From: Paenarthrobacter aurescens
GTDB lineage: Bacteria; Actinomycetota; Actinomycetes; Actinomycetales; Micrococcaceae
Reading direction: 5' to 3'
DNA: 64,000 nucleotides
Assembly (NCBI RefSeq): GCF_025421775.1
Contig: NZ_JAOEFX010000001.1
Span: forward strand, 620,001-684,000
The notes under the pieces were generated by a model. It saw only the letters and a list, made by a program, of their open reading frames with translations. It made no database searches and was not told the origin of the DNA. Below are positions 17,635-26,905 of the stretch, in pieces (position 1 is the stretch's first letter; each line of letters opens with the position of its first letter). Made by a program: the position numbers and the translations under genes.

Positions 17635-18785
17635 GCGTATTTCTCTTCTTTGAGTAGTTCCGGGTGGAAGCGGACCGCTGATCGCGTGGGTGCCGGTGGG
17701 GCGACGTCAACCCACCTCTGGTGGTGCGCGGAATCGAGAACCGCGTCGGTGATTTGGTTCGCTCTGGCCCCATCATTGAAGGTTGGAAGGCCATCCGGCT
17801 TAGGGCCTTGAATGGCCTGATACGTGTCGCGGACGAACCCGTTGAAGGCGTCTTGATAGCCCATGGGATGTCCCGGCGGAACGATGGAGAGCCTGGCGGC
17901 ATCGAGTCCAAGTACGGCGCTGTCGCGCACCAGCACTTCCGTTCCGTCCCGGCGGCCGATCTGAAGGATTTCGGGTTGTTCCTGGGAGAACTGGATACTT
18001 GCCTCGGTCCCAAAGATCTCAAGGCGGAGGTCATTCTTGTGTCCAGCGGCAACTTGCGAGACCAACAGTGTTCCGGTGGCTCCCCCGGCGAGCCGAAACA
18101 GAACAGCAGCGAGGTCTTCGGTTGTGACCGCCTGGCCGGAGCGCATGGGGTGCACGGTGCTGGTGACGGCGCAAAGACTCTGGATGTAGTCCCCTGTGAC
18201 GAACTCAATGAGGTCCACTAGATGAGAGCCGATGTCAGCGAATGCCCGGGAGCGGCCACCGCTGGAGGAATTGACTCGCCAGTTGTTGTCCCCAGGTGTC
18301 AGCAGCCAGTCTTGGAGGTAGTGCCCGATGATGGTACTAACAGCCCCTACGCCGCCAGCAGAGATGCGTGCCCGCGCCTCACGGACCATTGGGTGAAACC
18401 GGTACACGAAGGGCACTGCGGCGACGACGCCACGCGCCGCAGCTTCAAGGGCTAGAGACCCCGCCAACGCACTGTCGGTTGCTAGCGGCTTTTCGCAGAC
18501 AACGTGCTTTCCTGCTTGGATCGCTGCCCATGCCAGGGGCTGATGTGTGGCGTTAGGGGTACAGATATGGACGACGTCGATGGACGGATCGGCGATGAGC
18601 GCCAGGCCATCGGAGGCAGCGGACCTGAATCCCAGCTCCTTGGCTGCGGCTTCGCCCTTCACCGGCGTCGATGAGGCGATCTTGGCCAGCTCGGCACCGG
18701 CCGTGGTTGCTGCGCGGCTGTGCACAGCTGCCATGAAGCCCCCGCCGATGATCCCTATTTGGAGCTTCCGGGCATCACCAACCAC
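17631..18785 (-). CDS. Gfo/Idh/MocA oxidoreductase of the C-glycoside operon
   Basis: A 384-residue NAD(P)-dependent sugar oxidoreductase. The N-terminal Rossmann motif is IGIIGGGFMAAVHSRAA, the EKP motif is HVVCEKPLATDS near 100, and the C-terminal domain carries YLQDWLL and SRAFADIGSHLVDL. I start at GTG 18785, behind GGAAGGG, overlapping the upstream gene by 11 bases; a longer frame to 18908 would sit inside that gene. In this operon the likely job is to reduce 3-keto-glucose, or interconvert a 3-keto sugar, after C-glycoside cleavage. It is strikingly like the enzyme at 38346-39482 in the second sugar locus. Confidence 0.88.
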   Translation of the reverse strand: MVGDARKLQIGIIGGGFMAAVHSRAATTAGAELAKIASSTPVKGEAAAKELGFRSAASDGLALIADPSIDVVHICTPNATHQPLAWAAIQAGKHVVCEKPLATDSALAGSLALEAAARGVVAAVPFVYRFHPMVREARARISAGGVGAVSTIIGHYLQDWLLTPGDNNWRVNSSSGGRSRAFADIGSHLVDLIEFVTGDYIQSLCAVTSTVHPMRSGQAVTTEDLAAVLFRLAGGATGTLLVSQVAAGHKNDLRLEIFGTEASIQFSQEQPEILQIGRRDGTEVLVRDSAVLGLDAARLSIVPPGHPMGYQDAFNGFVRDTYQAIQGPKPDGLPTFNDGARANQITDAVLDSAHHQRWVDVAPPAPTRSAVRFHPELLKEEKYA

Positions 18786-19665
18786 GTTGCTGCCCTTCCA
18801 ATCTGCGTAGCAGAGCATGCTGGCGGCGGACCTGCTCCAAGGACCTGTACGGAAGCCTGTCTCCCTCGTACTCACTGGAGAGGTATCCAGACCACTCACT
18901 GGTGACAAGCGTCTTCATGATGTCGTCCCAGGGAATGTGTTGGTCCACGAGCTGATCGTCGATATCGAAGAACTTCGCCTGGATGAACGCCGTATAGGGA
19001 AGGACATCCACGAGGTCCGACATTGGCACGCCGAGCGGCTTTCGCCATCCTTCTTCCTGTGCTTCATCGCTGAGCCCGTCCTGGTGCGCTGTGGTGGCTG
19101 CACGTTGGAAGATGCCGGTGTCAATCAGCAAACGAAAGTTATCTGACCCGGTGCGCTCGATAAAGGCGATGTATTCGTCCACGACCGGATGTTTGATGGG
19201 CGTCGGGCCGTGGATTTCCGGGCAGATTATGATGCCGAGATCGGTTGCCAGGTCCAGGTTCCGCTCTACGACGGCCTCCCAGATCGGGTGGGGCTGCAAG
19301 TCCATGCTGACGACGCCGATTTTCGGACGAACTGAGGTGAACCCGAGAGTGGAAGCCAACCGCAAGTCCCGGGCAAGCATGACGGAACCCTCCTCCACGG
19401 TCAGGTCCCGGTTGCGCCACATGCGGGAGTCGATCCAAGACCCGTAGTTGGTGGCTTCGAGACCGTATTTGGAGAGCAGCCCGTGCCAGTGGTCAATCCA
19501 GGCCGTGGTGGGTTCAGGGTAGTTCGGGATGTTCCCTTCTCCGAGAATCTCGATACCCGTGGCGCCAAGGTCCGCTATTTCAGCCATTGCATCTTCGAGG
19601 GTGAGGACGGTATTCATGTCCCCGGTGTAGCTGTAAAGGGAGACTCCGTACTTGAGGTTGCTCAT
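18775..19665 (-). CDS. C-glycoside deglycosylase, alpha subunit (CarB-like TIM barrel)
   Basis: A 296-residue protein of the xylose-isomerase-like TIM-barrel superfamily. It resembles the catalytic subunit of bacterial C-deglycosylases (CarB, DfgA, Arthrobacter CGD), which use a divalent metal to split the C-C bond of 3-oxo-C-glycosides. Probable metal ligands sit at barrel-strand ends: Glu in CPEIHGPTP, Asp in LLIDTGIFQ and Glu in SSEYEGDRLPY. Its ATG overlaps the beta-subunit stop by four bases, which fits the obligate two-subunit enzyme. Without the neighbours it would be annotated only as a sugar phosphate isomerase/epimerase. Confidence 0.85.
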   Translation of the reverse strand: MSNLKYGVSLYSYTGDMNTVLTLEDAMAEIADLGATGIEILGEGNIPNYPEPTTAWIDHWHGLLSKYGLEATNYGSWIDSRMWRNRDLTVEEGSVMLARDLRLASTLGFTSVRPKIGVVSMDLQPHPIWEAVVERNLDLATDLGIIICPEIHGPTPIKHPVVDEYIAFIERTGSDNFRLLIDTGIFQRAATTAHQDGLSDEAQEEGWRKPLGVPMSDLVDVLPYTAFIQAKFFDIDDQLVDQHIPWDDIMKTLVTSEWSGYLSSEYEGDRLPYRSLEQVRRQHALLRRLEGQQRGW

Positions 19666-20063
19666 GAGACGATCGTGACCTTGCGCTCGGAATGGAAAAT
19701 GGAGGGTTGGAATTCAACGGGGATGTAGGGCGCCTGCAGGGCGATATCGACGCTTACGTGGTGAACTCCCGCCGGCAGCCCGCCCTCGTGGGGGACCGTA
19801 ATCACGGCCGGTTCATCCAGCTGCCATCTAACGTCTGTTGAGGCGCGAAGTTCGGTGATGGAGAATTCACGTCCCTGCAGGGTCCACTGCGGCACTTCGC
19901 TGTCCCAGGTTTGGTCGCCGACGGTCACTGTTACCCCGTCAATGAGGCTTCCCCAAACGCCCCGGTAGTTCGGCATCCGCAGTTGAAACTCGAAGCCTGT
20001 GGCTTTTCCGTTCGTGAACACGTTCCGGAAGCCCCGGTTCTGGATCAATTCTCTGTCTAGCAT
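19662..20063 (-). CDS. C-glycoside deglycosylase, beta subunit (CarC-like, DUF6379)
   Basis: A 133-residue all-beta protein recognised as the small subunit of C-glycoside deglycosylases: FTNGKATGFEFQLRMPNYRG at about 16-35 and the C-terminal ALQAPYIPVEFQPSIF are characteristic. It binds the TIM-barrel subunit and helps form the active site. The ATG has AAGGAACG upstream; the gene sits 12 bases after the GMC oxidase and overlaps the alpha-subunit gene. This small protein is the most specific marker that the operon works on C-glycosides rather than free sugars. Confidence 0.85.
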   Translation of the reverse strand: MLDRELIQNRGFRNVFTNGKATGFEFQLRMPNYRGVWGSLIDGVTVTVGDQTWDSEVPQWTLQGREFSITELRASTDVRWQLDEPAVITVPHEGGLPAGVHHVSVDIALQAPYIPVEFQPSIFHSERKVTIVS

Positions 20064-20075
20064 GGTCGTTCCTTT

Positions 20076-21644
20076 CTAAGGGTGGGATTGCGTGCTTGTT
20101 GCCGGGACCAAGAGAGAGGCCACTGCCCGGGCCCCTGCTACTGCGAGCGCGACTCCTGTGAGTGTGGGGTTGCATGCTGTGGCGGTGGGGATGACACCAT
20201 TGCCTGCGACGTATAGCCCTTGCACGTCCCAGACACGCCCTGTCGGGTCACAGACAGAGGTTCCGTCGTTCCTCTCACCCATGCGGACGGTGCCTTGGTA
20301 GTGCAGGGACGCCCCGGGAGGGAACGTGAGGGGTGCCTCGTTCAGCGGCTCGCCGAGAGCGGCTCCTGCTGCAACGATCGATGCCCGGGCCGCTTGGAGG
20401 TTTCGTTTGTCTTTTTCTGTCAGGGAGTAGTGGATACGCATGGCGGGCATGCCGTAGTCGTCTACATCTTCGTCTGAGAAGGCGACACGGTCCGTTGGTT
20501 GAATGTCTTTGGCGCAGAACCAGCCCAGGCCGACGATGGAGCCGGGCACGTGCTCGCCCTCGATTGGGACAGGTGAGGCGTCGAGTTGCATTACCTGCCC
20601 GTGGAAAGGCTCCTCGTCGGTGAACGGCACCCAACTCACACCGCTTTGGGCTGTGATGGCGCTCTCCACACTGGATGACTCGGGGACTGCCGGGACGTCC
20701 CGGAGCTGCACGGCGTAAACGATTTGAGGTTGGTCGTTCAGATAGCGGCCAAGGGCTGACGGGCGGATCGCGGAGGCGAACAGCAGTTGGGGCGTGCGCA
20801 GGGCATCCGCGGCCACGATGACGAACCGGGCTGTGACAACATGCGAAGTGCCCGCGCGTAGGTCGCGGACCTTTACGCCCGTGACTTGCCCGCCATCTGT
20901 CAGAATCTGCGTGACAAGGGATTCGTCGACGAGGGCGAAGTTTGGGTTGGAACGGGTCGTCTCGCCGAAGACCACGTCCGACCCGGACCAGATGAATGTT
21001 CCCTCTTCGGTCCGTCGAACGGCCAACGGCATCGGTGCGACTTTTCGGTTCGACGCCCGCTGAGTGTCCAGTGCGTCACTGAGACGACGGCGCACCTCAT
21101 CGGCCAGAGGGGCCTCGGCCAAAGCATCCGCGGTTACAGACAGCAGCCGTTCTCCTTCGCTGAGGAGTTCGTCCAGATTTCCGAGAAAGCCGATGCGTTC
21201 GCTCGCCCCTGGGCGCGGGCAGGCCCCCGTCCAATGTGCGGCCATACCACCCACGTTGCTGGACATCGCAGCTGCCGGCAGGCCATCCTCCCCGGGTTGC
21301 TGCCACCCATTTCGGAGCAGGAAAGTGCCTGGACGCAACAGGCGAGCCTCGTCGGCGGCGTAGCCATCCATGGTGTCCGTTGACGAGGAACTTAGCGACG
21401 GGGTAGGTCCTTCTGATTTGCGCTGGGCGGCGGCGCGCCGTTGAACATCGCTGATGTTCTTGACGTGGGCCCCGGGCGGGTCACTGATGGTGGGGCCGGC
21501 TTCGAAAAGCACGACGGAGGCCTCGGGCCTGAGCTCACTGAGGATTCGGGCATATGCAGCCCCGGCGGGTCCGCTGCCAACAATGACGACGTCGGCGTAG
21601 GAGGGATATTCGCGCTCGTGGTTCGCAATTTGGGTAACAGCCAA
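20076..21644 (-). CDS. FAD-dependent glycoside 3-oxidase, GMC family (CarA-like)
   Basis: A 522-residue GMC oxidoreductase. The N-terminal FAD motif is VVIVGSGPAGAAYARIL (about 20-36), the flavin-adjacent GGMAAHWTGACPRP follows near 130, and the active-site His (LHYQGTVRMG) and Asn (GNGVIPTATACNPTLTG) are in the C-terminal part. Related enzymes such as CarA oxidise the C3 hydroxyl of the glucosyl group of C-glycosides, giving the 3-oxo substrate for CarBC. TTG 21644 is the start, behind GGAGG. It is the first gene of the five-gene operon, so oxidation is the first catabolic step. No signal peptide is visible. Confidence 0.85.
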   Translation of the reverse strand: MAVTQIANHEREYPSYADVVIVGSGPAGAAYARILSELRPEASVVLFEAGPTISDPPGAHVKNISDVQRRAAAQRKSEGPTPSLSSSSTDTMDGYAADEARLLRPGTFLLRNGWQQPGEDGLPAAAMSSNVGGMAAHWTGACPRPGASERIGFLGNLDELLSEGERLLSVTADALAEAPLADEVRRRLSDALDTQRASNRKVAPMPLAVRRTEEGTFIWSGSDVVFGETTRSNPNFALVDESLVTQILTDGGQVTGVKVRDLRAGTSHVVTARFVIVAADALRTPQLLFASAIRPSALGRYLNDQPQIVYAVQLRDVPAVPESSSVESAITAQSGVSWVPFTDEEPFHGQVMQLDASPVPIEGEHVPGSIVGLGWFCAKDIQPTDRVAFSDEDVDDYGMPAMRIHYSLTEKDKRNLQAARASIVAAGAALGEPLNEAPLTFPPGASLHYQGTVRMGERNDGTSVCDPTGRVWDVQGLYVAGNGVIPTATACNPTLTGVALAVAGARAVASLLVPATSTQSHP

Positions 21645-21720
21645 GGAAGCCTCCGGTTCGTGGGAAGGGGGGAGAACCGACGATTCCTGAAGTCATCGTC
21701 GACTGACGTATCTAACTTAT

Positions 21721-21743
21721 GTGCATGGCGTACAAAAGTGCAA
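21721..21743 (-). promoter_or_regulatory. 23-bp box shared with the second sugar locus
   Basis: On the minus strand the box begins TTGCACTTTTG and ends ATGCAC, holding two GCAC words 17 bases apart. It differs from the box at 39577-39599 at five of 23 positions. It lies 77 bases upstream of the GMC oxidase start. TTGCAC may also serve as a -35 element with ATAAGT 17 bases on, so binding here could govern the promoter directly. Confidence 0.5.
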
Positions 21744-21881
21744 GGCCCCTGTAAAAAGTCTTTACACGTCGCCCAAGGACATCATGTTGAGTTGTTTTGC
21801 AAAAAAGTCTTGACTTATGCACTTACCGCACGAAAGATGGAGGCCAGCCATAAGGCTCCCCCACGTGAGAAAGGCTCGATG

Positions 21882-23330
21882 ATGAGCGAAACAAAACATG
21901 GCGCGACGACGTCCTCCAGCCGCGAGACCGCGCTCGGCACGGTGGCCACACAACTGGATGTTGCCGACGATCCCCGCGCAGTCAGGCGCCGCGAAAAGGC
22001 CGCGTTCGCCTTGGGAGATATCGCCTCCAACCTGACATGGACCACGATTTCCAGCTACTTGCTCTTCTTCTACACCGACGTGGCCCTCATCAGCGCCTCA
22101 GTCGCCGGCACCGTGATCCTGGCTGCAAGGCTTCTGGATGCGTTCTTCGACCCAATGGTGGGTGTCATTCTTGACAGGACACATACGCGGTGGGGGCGGG
22201 CGCGTCCCTATCTCCTCTTCGGTGCTCCATTGCTGGGAATCCTGACTTTCCTGACGTTCCTAACGCCCGGCGGGGGCGACAGCACCTGGACAATCGTGTA
22301 CGCGACCGCCACCTTCCTGCTGGTCGGATTGGCATATTCAATCGTCAATGTGCCCTACGGCGCGCTCATGGCAATGGCCACCCGTGATTCCGGCACCCGC
22401 ATGAAGCTGGCCGGCTACCGTTCCTTTGGCGTGGGCCTTGGAATCATCATCGTTTCCACCCTCACCCAACCTCTGATCATTGCCATCGGCGGTTCCCCGA
22501 CCTCCCAATTGGGGTTCGCGGTAACCATCGGTATCTTCGCTCTGGCTGGAATGCTGCTGCTTTGGGTAGTAGGCGCAACTGTGAAGGAACGCGTCCCCCT
22601 CACCCCAGTGATTCATGGGCGTGCAGCGCTGGGCGCATCACTGAAAACACTCCTGCGCAACGGACCGTGGCTCGCCGTCTTCTCCTTTTCGGTACTCGCT
22701 TTCGCCCGACTCGCCATCATCACCGGCGGCGCCGTTTACTACGCCCTCTACGTCCTGGGGAACCCTGTAGCGATCCCGGTCATACTGCTGGCCTTTTCCC
22801 TCTCGGCAGTGTTCGGATCGCTCATCACGCCGTGGGTGTTGCGTCGGCTTGGCCACCGCCGGGGAATCATCCTGGGCCTGATCGCCTCAGTGATCCTCAC
22901 CGTTGCCCTGTTGTTCGTCAAGGATGACCTCATCGCATTCAGCGTGGTGTTCTTCCTTGCCAACATTGTGGGCGGTTTCGGTTTTGTTGCTGCCCCCGCG
23001 CTGACGGCAGACACAGTCGAATGGCAGGAATGGCGCAGCGGACGACGTGACGAAGGGTTGCTCTTCGCCGGGTACAGCATGAGCACCAAGATCGGCGCCG
23101 CCATCGGATCAGCTCTGCTGGCCTGGAGCCTGGCGGCTATCGCCTACAACCCCGCCTCCATCACGCCCGAGGTCAGCAACGGCGTCATGCTGATCTTCAT
23201 CCTTCTTCCGGCGGTCATCGCCGCACTGCAGATCTTCGCGATCTCCGCCTACCGCCTCGAAAAGCGGCTTCCACAGATAAAGAATGAGATCCGCTCCCGC
23301 AGGGTGGCCGAGGACCCCAGCGCACCATGA
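21882..23330 (+). CDS. GPH-family glycoside:cation symporter (MFS)
   Basis: A 482-residue transporter of the glycoside-pentoside-hexuronide family (MelB/XylP relatives) with about 12 transmembrane helices. Typical segments are AARLLDAFFDPMVGVILDRT near residue 75 and ADTVEWQEWRSGRRDEGLLF near 375. It is divergent from the C-glycoside operon and should import the glycoside. The frame is open far upstream, but ATG 21882 (or the adjacent 21879) is preceded by GAGAAAGG, and upstream codons overlap the operator region. It is translationally coupled to the ROK regulator that follows. Confidence 0.9.
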   Translation: MSETKHGATTSSSRETALGTVATQLDVADDPRAVRRREKAAFALGDIASNLTWTTISSYLLFFYTDVALISASVAGTVILAARLLDAFFDPMVGVILDRTHTRWGRARPYLLFGAPLLGILTFLTFLTPGGGDSTWTIVYATATFLLVGLAYSIVNVPYGALMAMATRDSGTRMKLAGYRSFGVGLGIIIVSTLTQPLIIAIGGSPTSQLGFAVTIGIFALAGMLLLWVVGATVKERVPLTPVIHGRAALGASLKTLLRNGPWLAVFSFSVLAFARLAIITGGAVYYALYVLGNPVAIPVILLAFSLSAVFGSLITPWVLRRLGHRRGIILGLIASVILTVALLFVKDDLIAFSVVFFLANIVGGFGFVAAPALTADTVEWQEWRSGRRDEGLLFAGYSMSTKIGAAIGSALLAWSLAAIAYNPASITPEVSNGVMLIFILLPAVIAALQIFAISAYRLEKRLPQIKNEIRSRRVAEDPSAP

Positions 23331-24727
23331 GATCATCATCCACGGGAGACACCTCAACGAACGGACTACTTATGCCAACCCACTCAGACCCGGCGGAGTC
23401 GACCGTTGCTACAGCAACTCCCGTGGATGACATCCTCCAAGGTGGCATCGACGGAAGCTCCGGCGCCGTCGCGCCTGCCCTTGAAAGCGCGCCCCTCGCC
23501 GCCGTAATTGAGTTGGTCCGCAGTGGGCGGGCAACCACCAGGCCCCAGCTGGTGACAGTCAGCGGGCTGGGAAGAAGAATCGTCTCCCAGCGTGTCGAAC
23601 AGGCTCTGGAACTTGGCCTTCTGCAGGAGGGTGAACTTGCCCGCTCTGAGGGTGGCAGGCAGGCAAGAAGCTTGAAGTTCAACTCACAGGCCGGACACGT
23701 CTACGCGGCACTCGTTGGTGCCTCGGAGATGACCGTGGCTGTGGCGGACCTCGACGGCAGACTTACCGACAGCATCCATGAGGACTGGAGCGTCGAGTCA
23801 GGTCCTGCAGCCACCATGGAGCGCCTCAGAGAACACTTCACGACCCTCGCCCGACGCACCGGCGTGCATCGTCCGTGGGGAATCGGAATCGGCGTACCAG
23901 GACCGGTGGACTTCGCGTCGGGCAGGTTGGCCGCTCCGCCCATCATGCCAGGCTGGGACGGGTTCAGCGTTCGAGCCTGGCTCAGGGACCACTACGACGC
24001 CCCGGTGTGGGTGGACAACGACGTGAATCTCATGGCCTTGGGTGAATGGACCCAAGGACAAAACAACGACCGCCGCGACATGCTGTTTATCAAGGTGGGC
24101 ACTGGGGTGGGCGCAGGACTGATTGTGCACGGGCGCCTTGTCCGGGGTGAACGGGGCGGCGCCGGCGACATTGGGCACACCCATGTCACTGACGACCCCA
24201 CCAAAGCATGCCGCTGCGGCAAGACCGGGTGCCTGGAAGCGGTGGCCGGAGGCTCGTCCCTTCTCATGGAAGCCACAGACCGCAGCAACGAAAGCCCTGC
24301 ACTGCAAAAAGCAATCGACAGTAAGGGCAGGCTGACGCTCGGAGACATCGGGAACGCCGCGAGGAACGGTGATCCGTTGGCACTGCAACTCATAGACCAA
24401 CGCGCCCGGGCCATCGCCGAAGTAGCCGCAAACCTCGTCAATTTTTGCAATCCGAAGTGGCTCGTTATAGGCGGTGGTGTGCTGAGGACCGGAACTCGTT
24501 TCCTTGAAGTCCTGGAGGCCAAGGTCCTGGAACGCTGCACGGACCTGGTAGCAGACAGCCTGGAAATCCGCCCCGCGTCCCTGGACCACCTTGAAGGGGT
24601 CATCGGCGCGGCGCTCCTGGGAGCCGAAAGCTTGCTCCACCCGGCGACCCTGACACGGTGGGTCGAAGACGGCTCACCCCTAGGACACGCCGCGGCGCTC
24701 CAGCGCCACGCGGCCGCGTTCAACTGA
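23327..24727 (+). CDS. ROK-family transcriptional regulator
   Basis: A 466-residue ROK repressor: after a variable N terminus comes a winged HTH (about 55-105, with GRRIVSQRVEQALELGLLQE), then an actin-like sugar-kinase fold with WVDNDVNLMALG near 225 and the zinc motif CRCGKTGCLEA near 295-305. The ATG overlaps the symporter stop (ATGA), so the pair is co-expressed. It probably controls the C-glycoside operon in response to a sugar or sugar phosphate. It shares IMPGWDGF, VDNDVNLMALGE and the zinc motif layout with the ROK protein at 39733, the regulator of the second locus. Confidence 0.88.
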   Translation: MRSSSTGDTSTNGLLMPTHSDPAESTVATATPVDDILQGGIDGSSGAVAPALESAPLAAVIELVRSGRATTRPQLVTVSGLGRRIVSQRVEQALELGLLQEGELARSEGGRQARSLKFNSQAGHVYAALVGASEMTVAVADLDGRLTDSIHEDWSVESGPAATMERLREHFTTLARRTGVHRPWGIGIGVPGPVDFASGRLAAPPIMPGWDGFSVRAWLRDHYDAPVWVDNDVNLMALGEWTQGQNNDRRDMLFIKVGTGVGAGLIVHGRLVRGERGGAGDIGHTHVTDDPTKACRCGKTGCLEAVAGGSSLLMEATDRSNESPALQKAIDSKGRLTLGDIGNAARNGDPLALQLIDQRARAIAEVAANLVNFCNPKWLVIGGGVLRTGTRFLEVLEAKVLERCTDLVADSLEIRPASLDHLEGVIGAALLGAESLLHPATLTRWVEDGSPLGHAAALQRHAAAFN

Positions 24728-24768
24728 CAGGAGCAGCAACGCATCGCTGTATACAGCCAGCTGGCAAT

Positions 24769-25395
24769 GTGTCGTTTCGTGAGCTGGTTCTCAAGCTGGT
24801 TCCCGGCGGCCGTGGAGAGCTCATTGACGTTTTCACCACCGCGTTGCTGGGCATTGCAGGGGTCCTCGCCGCTGCCGCAGGTATCCAGGTTGTGCTGCGG
24901 CTCCGGGCGGAAGAAGCGGAGGGACGCGCTGAAATGCTTCTGGCGGCGCCGCGTTCCTCGGCACGGTGGCTCGCTGCGAACTTGACCCTCGCCACAGCAT
25001 CTGTTGTCATTGTCGCTGTGGTGGCGGGAACGGCAGCGACGGCAGGGCTTGCTTTGTCGGGAGTGCCAAGCGGACCGCCCGGCTTGCTCGTTGGCGCCGC
25101 TCTGGCACATGTACCAGCCGCTGTCGTTTTCGCCGCCGCCGTGGCCTTCGCAGTTGTTCCCCGGGTGAGCGTTGCCTTGGGCTGGGGGTTCTTGGCTGTC
25201 GGGCTGGTATTGGGACAATTCGGCGAACTGATGCGCCTGCCTGTCTGGCTCCAGGATCTTAGCCCGTTCCGTCACACCACGCCGATGCCCGTCGAAGCGT
25301 TCGACCCCATAGCTGCCCTCATCATGACCGGCATTGCCCTGGCCGGAGCAAGTGTAGCCGCTTATCTGTTCAGACAGCGGGACCTCACAGCATAA
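24769..25395 (+). pseudogene. ABC exporter permease, C-terminal fragment
   Basis: About 208 codons resemble the C-terminal third of the actinobacterial polyketide-antibiotic-type ABC exporter permease (usually over 500 residues): VLRLRAEEAEGRAEMLLAAP near the fragment start, then hydrophobic helices and the terminal PMPVEAFDPIAALIM. The first 300 or so residues are missing and no ATPase gene lies nearby. The intact frame runs back into the ROK gene's end without family similarity. It appears to be a leftover from a deletion or insertion downstream of the ROK gene. Confidence 0.6.
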
Positions 25396-25450
25396 GCCGC
25401 TCCCGTAGTCAGCTCGTGAGTCATGACAGCACAAGCTTGGGCCGCCGAAA

Positions 25451-26734
25451 TCACGCCCATTTACGGGTCCGGGACGATGGATCCGCGATCTGTTCCAGGG
25501 CAGCCACACCGGCGGCGAGGCCGTTCTCCGCCCGGACTTCGGCTCCCACCTCCTCGGCGCGGGAAGCGTAGGAGGCGGTGTTGACGAGGTCTCCGAGGCT
25601 GTCGGCCAAGCGCGTACGGAGATGCCTCGCGGGCACCGGGGCAGGTCCGATGCCAAGCGCCTGGACCTGTGCGCCCCAGAAGGGCTGGTCTCCCAGGAAC
25701 GGCACAATCAAGGTGGGCCGACCCGCACGGATGCCTGCCGCCGTCGAGCCTGCACCGCCGTGGTGAACCACCGCAGCGACCTGCGGGAACAGCCATTCGT
25801 GAGGAGCGCCCTCCAGGACCAGAACATCGTCCGTCCCAGCCTCCCCCGGCGCGATTCCGCCCCAGCCCGTGGCGACGATTCCGCGCAGGCCGTGGACCCG
25901 CAGCGCGGACAGAACCGCGTCCCGGCGTTCTTTCGCCCCCTTGCCGAACCCCATGGAACCGAATCCAACATAGACAGGAGGCTCCCCCGCCGCGAGGAAA
26001 TTCACCAGCCCTGCGGGTGGAACCCAAGCGTCGCCGCTCTCAGGGAACCAATAGCCGGTGACGTGCGCCGACGACGGGTAGTCATCGGGAATGGGCACAA
26101 CATGTTTGCTGTACGGGTACAGGACGTGGACCGGACTGCCGTCCGGGTTTATGAGTGGGTCGGCAAGGCGACGGAAGCGACCCAACCCTACGTCGCGTCG
26201 GAATTCGCTGATCATGCCGCCGTACATGATCCCGCTCATTCGGCGAAATCCGTACGTTGCCCGGTTTCCCAGTGCACCGAATGAGGCTCCGCCAAGGAAG
26301 GGCATGGCGTGCGCGCGAGTTGGGGTAAAGAACGGTATCGGGAGGGAAAGCACACCAGGCACTCCCAAGGCCTCAGCGATGTGCGGCCCGGCAAGGCACT
26401 TGGGGTGGTAGAGCACGACGTCGGGGCGCGCGGCTTGGGCTGCAGTCCAACACTCATCGTTCAGCTCGCGCATGGCCGAGGTCATGGCGCCGAGCGTTCG
26501 GAGCGCATCCCCAGGTCGGCTGAGCTCGGGCATGACCTCTTGAAGCAGGCGCAACATCGTCGAGCCGGCGGGTCGGTGCGTGATGGTCCCGGGTCCGGCG
26601 TGTGGCACCAGGTCTGCGAACCCTTCGGGCACGGCGAGGGTGACGTCGTGCCCCGCACGGGCAAGTGCTCCGGAGAGGGCGGCGTAGGGCTGAATGTCCC
26701 CGCGGGTTCCGAACGACATGATCAAAACGTGCAT
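25451..26734 (-). CDS. Glycosyltransferase, GT1/UGT-like (MGT family)
   Basis: A 427-residue GT-B enzyme that would transfer a sugar from a nucleotide donor to a small lipophilic acceptor. The N-terminal lobe opens with MHVLIMSFGTRGDIQPYAAL, as in sterol- and macrolide-type glucosyltransferases; the C-terminal donor-binding region is APHEWLFPQVAAVVHHGGAG followed by STAAGIRAGRPTLIVPFLGD. The ATG has GAGGAGC upstream. It stands alone between the exporter remnant and a terminator. Acceptor unknown. Confidence 0.87.
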   Translation of the reverse strand: MHVLIMSFGTRGDIQPYAALSGALARAGHDVTLAVPEGFADLVPHAGPGTITHRPAGSTMLRLLQEVMPELSRPGDALRTLGAMTSAMRELNDECWTAAQAARPDVVLYHPKCLAGPHIAEALGVPGVLSLPIPFFTPTRAHAMPFLGGASFGALGNRATYGFRRMSGIMYGGMISEFRRDVGLGRFRRLADPLINPDGSPVHVLYPYSKHVVPIPDDYPSSAHVTGYWFPESGDAWVPPAGLVNFLAAGEPPVYVGFGSMGFGKGAKERRDAVLSALRVHGLRGIVATGWGGIAPGEAGTDDVLVLEGAPHEWLFPQVAAVVHHGGAGSTAAGIRAGRPTLIVPFLGDQPFWGAQVQALGIGPAPVPARHLRTRLADSLGDLVNTASYASRAEEVGAEVRAENGLAAGVAALEQIADPSSRTRKWA

Positions 26735-26853
26735 GGCATGCTCCTCTGGACGGACTTTTCGCCGCCCGGGGACGGGGCGGCATCACCGCCGACCAGACTT
26801 CCCGGCACACCATTTGGCATGCTACACCCTCGTTGGCCCCCATTGACCAAAAC

Positions 26854-26889
26854 GGGAGGGGCAGCCCCTTTCGCAGGTCCGCCCCTCCC
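26854..26889 (-). terminator. Terminator of the CorC/HlyC-like operon
   Basis: GGGAGGGGC (26854-26862) pairs perfectly with GCCCCTCCC (26881-26889). On the minus strand a CGTTTTGG stretch follows, giving a short U-run. It lies 17 bases past the stop of the last gene. Confidence 0.75.
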
Positions 26890-26905
26890 CCATACTGTGT
26901 TGCAG

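Noticed and set aside
18786..18908. Earlier start for the Gfo/Idh gene
   Set aside because: Would lie inside the deglycosylase alpha-subunit gene; GTG 18785 has a good ribosome site and begins right before the Rossmann motif.
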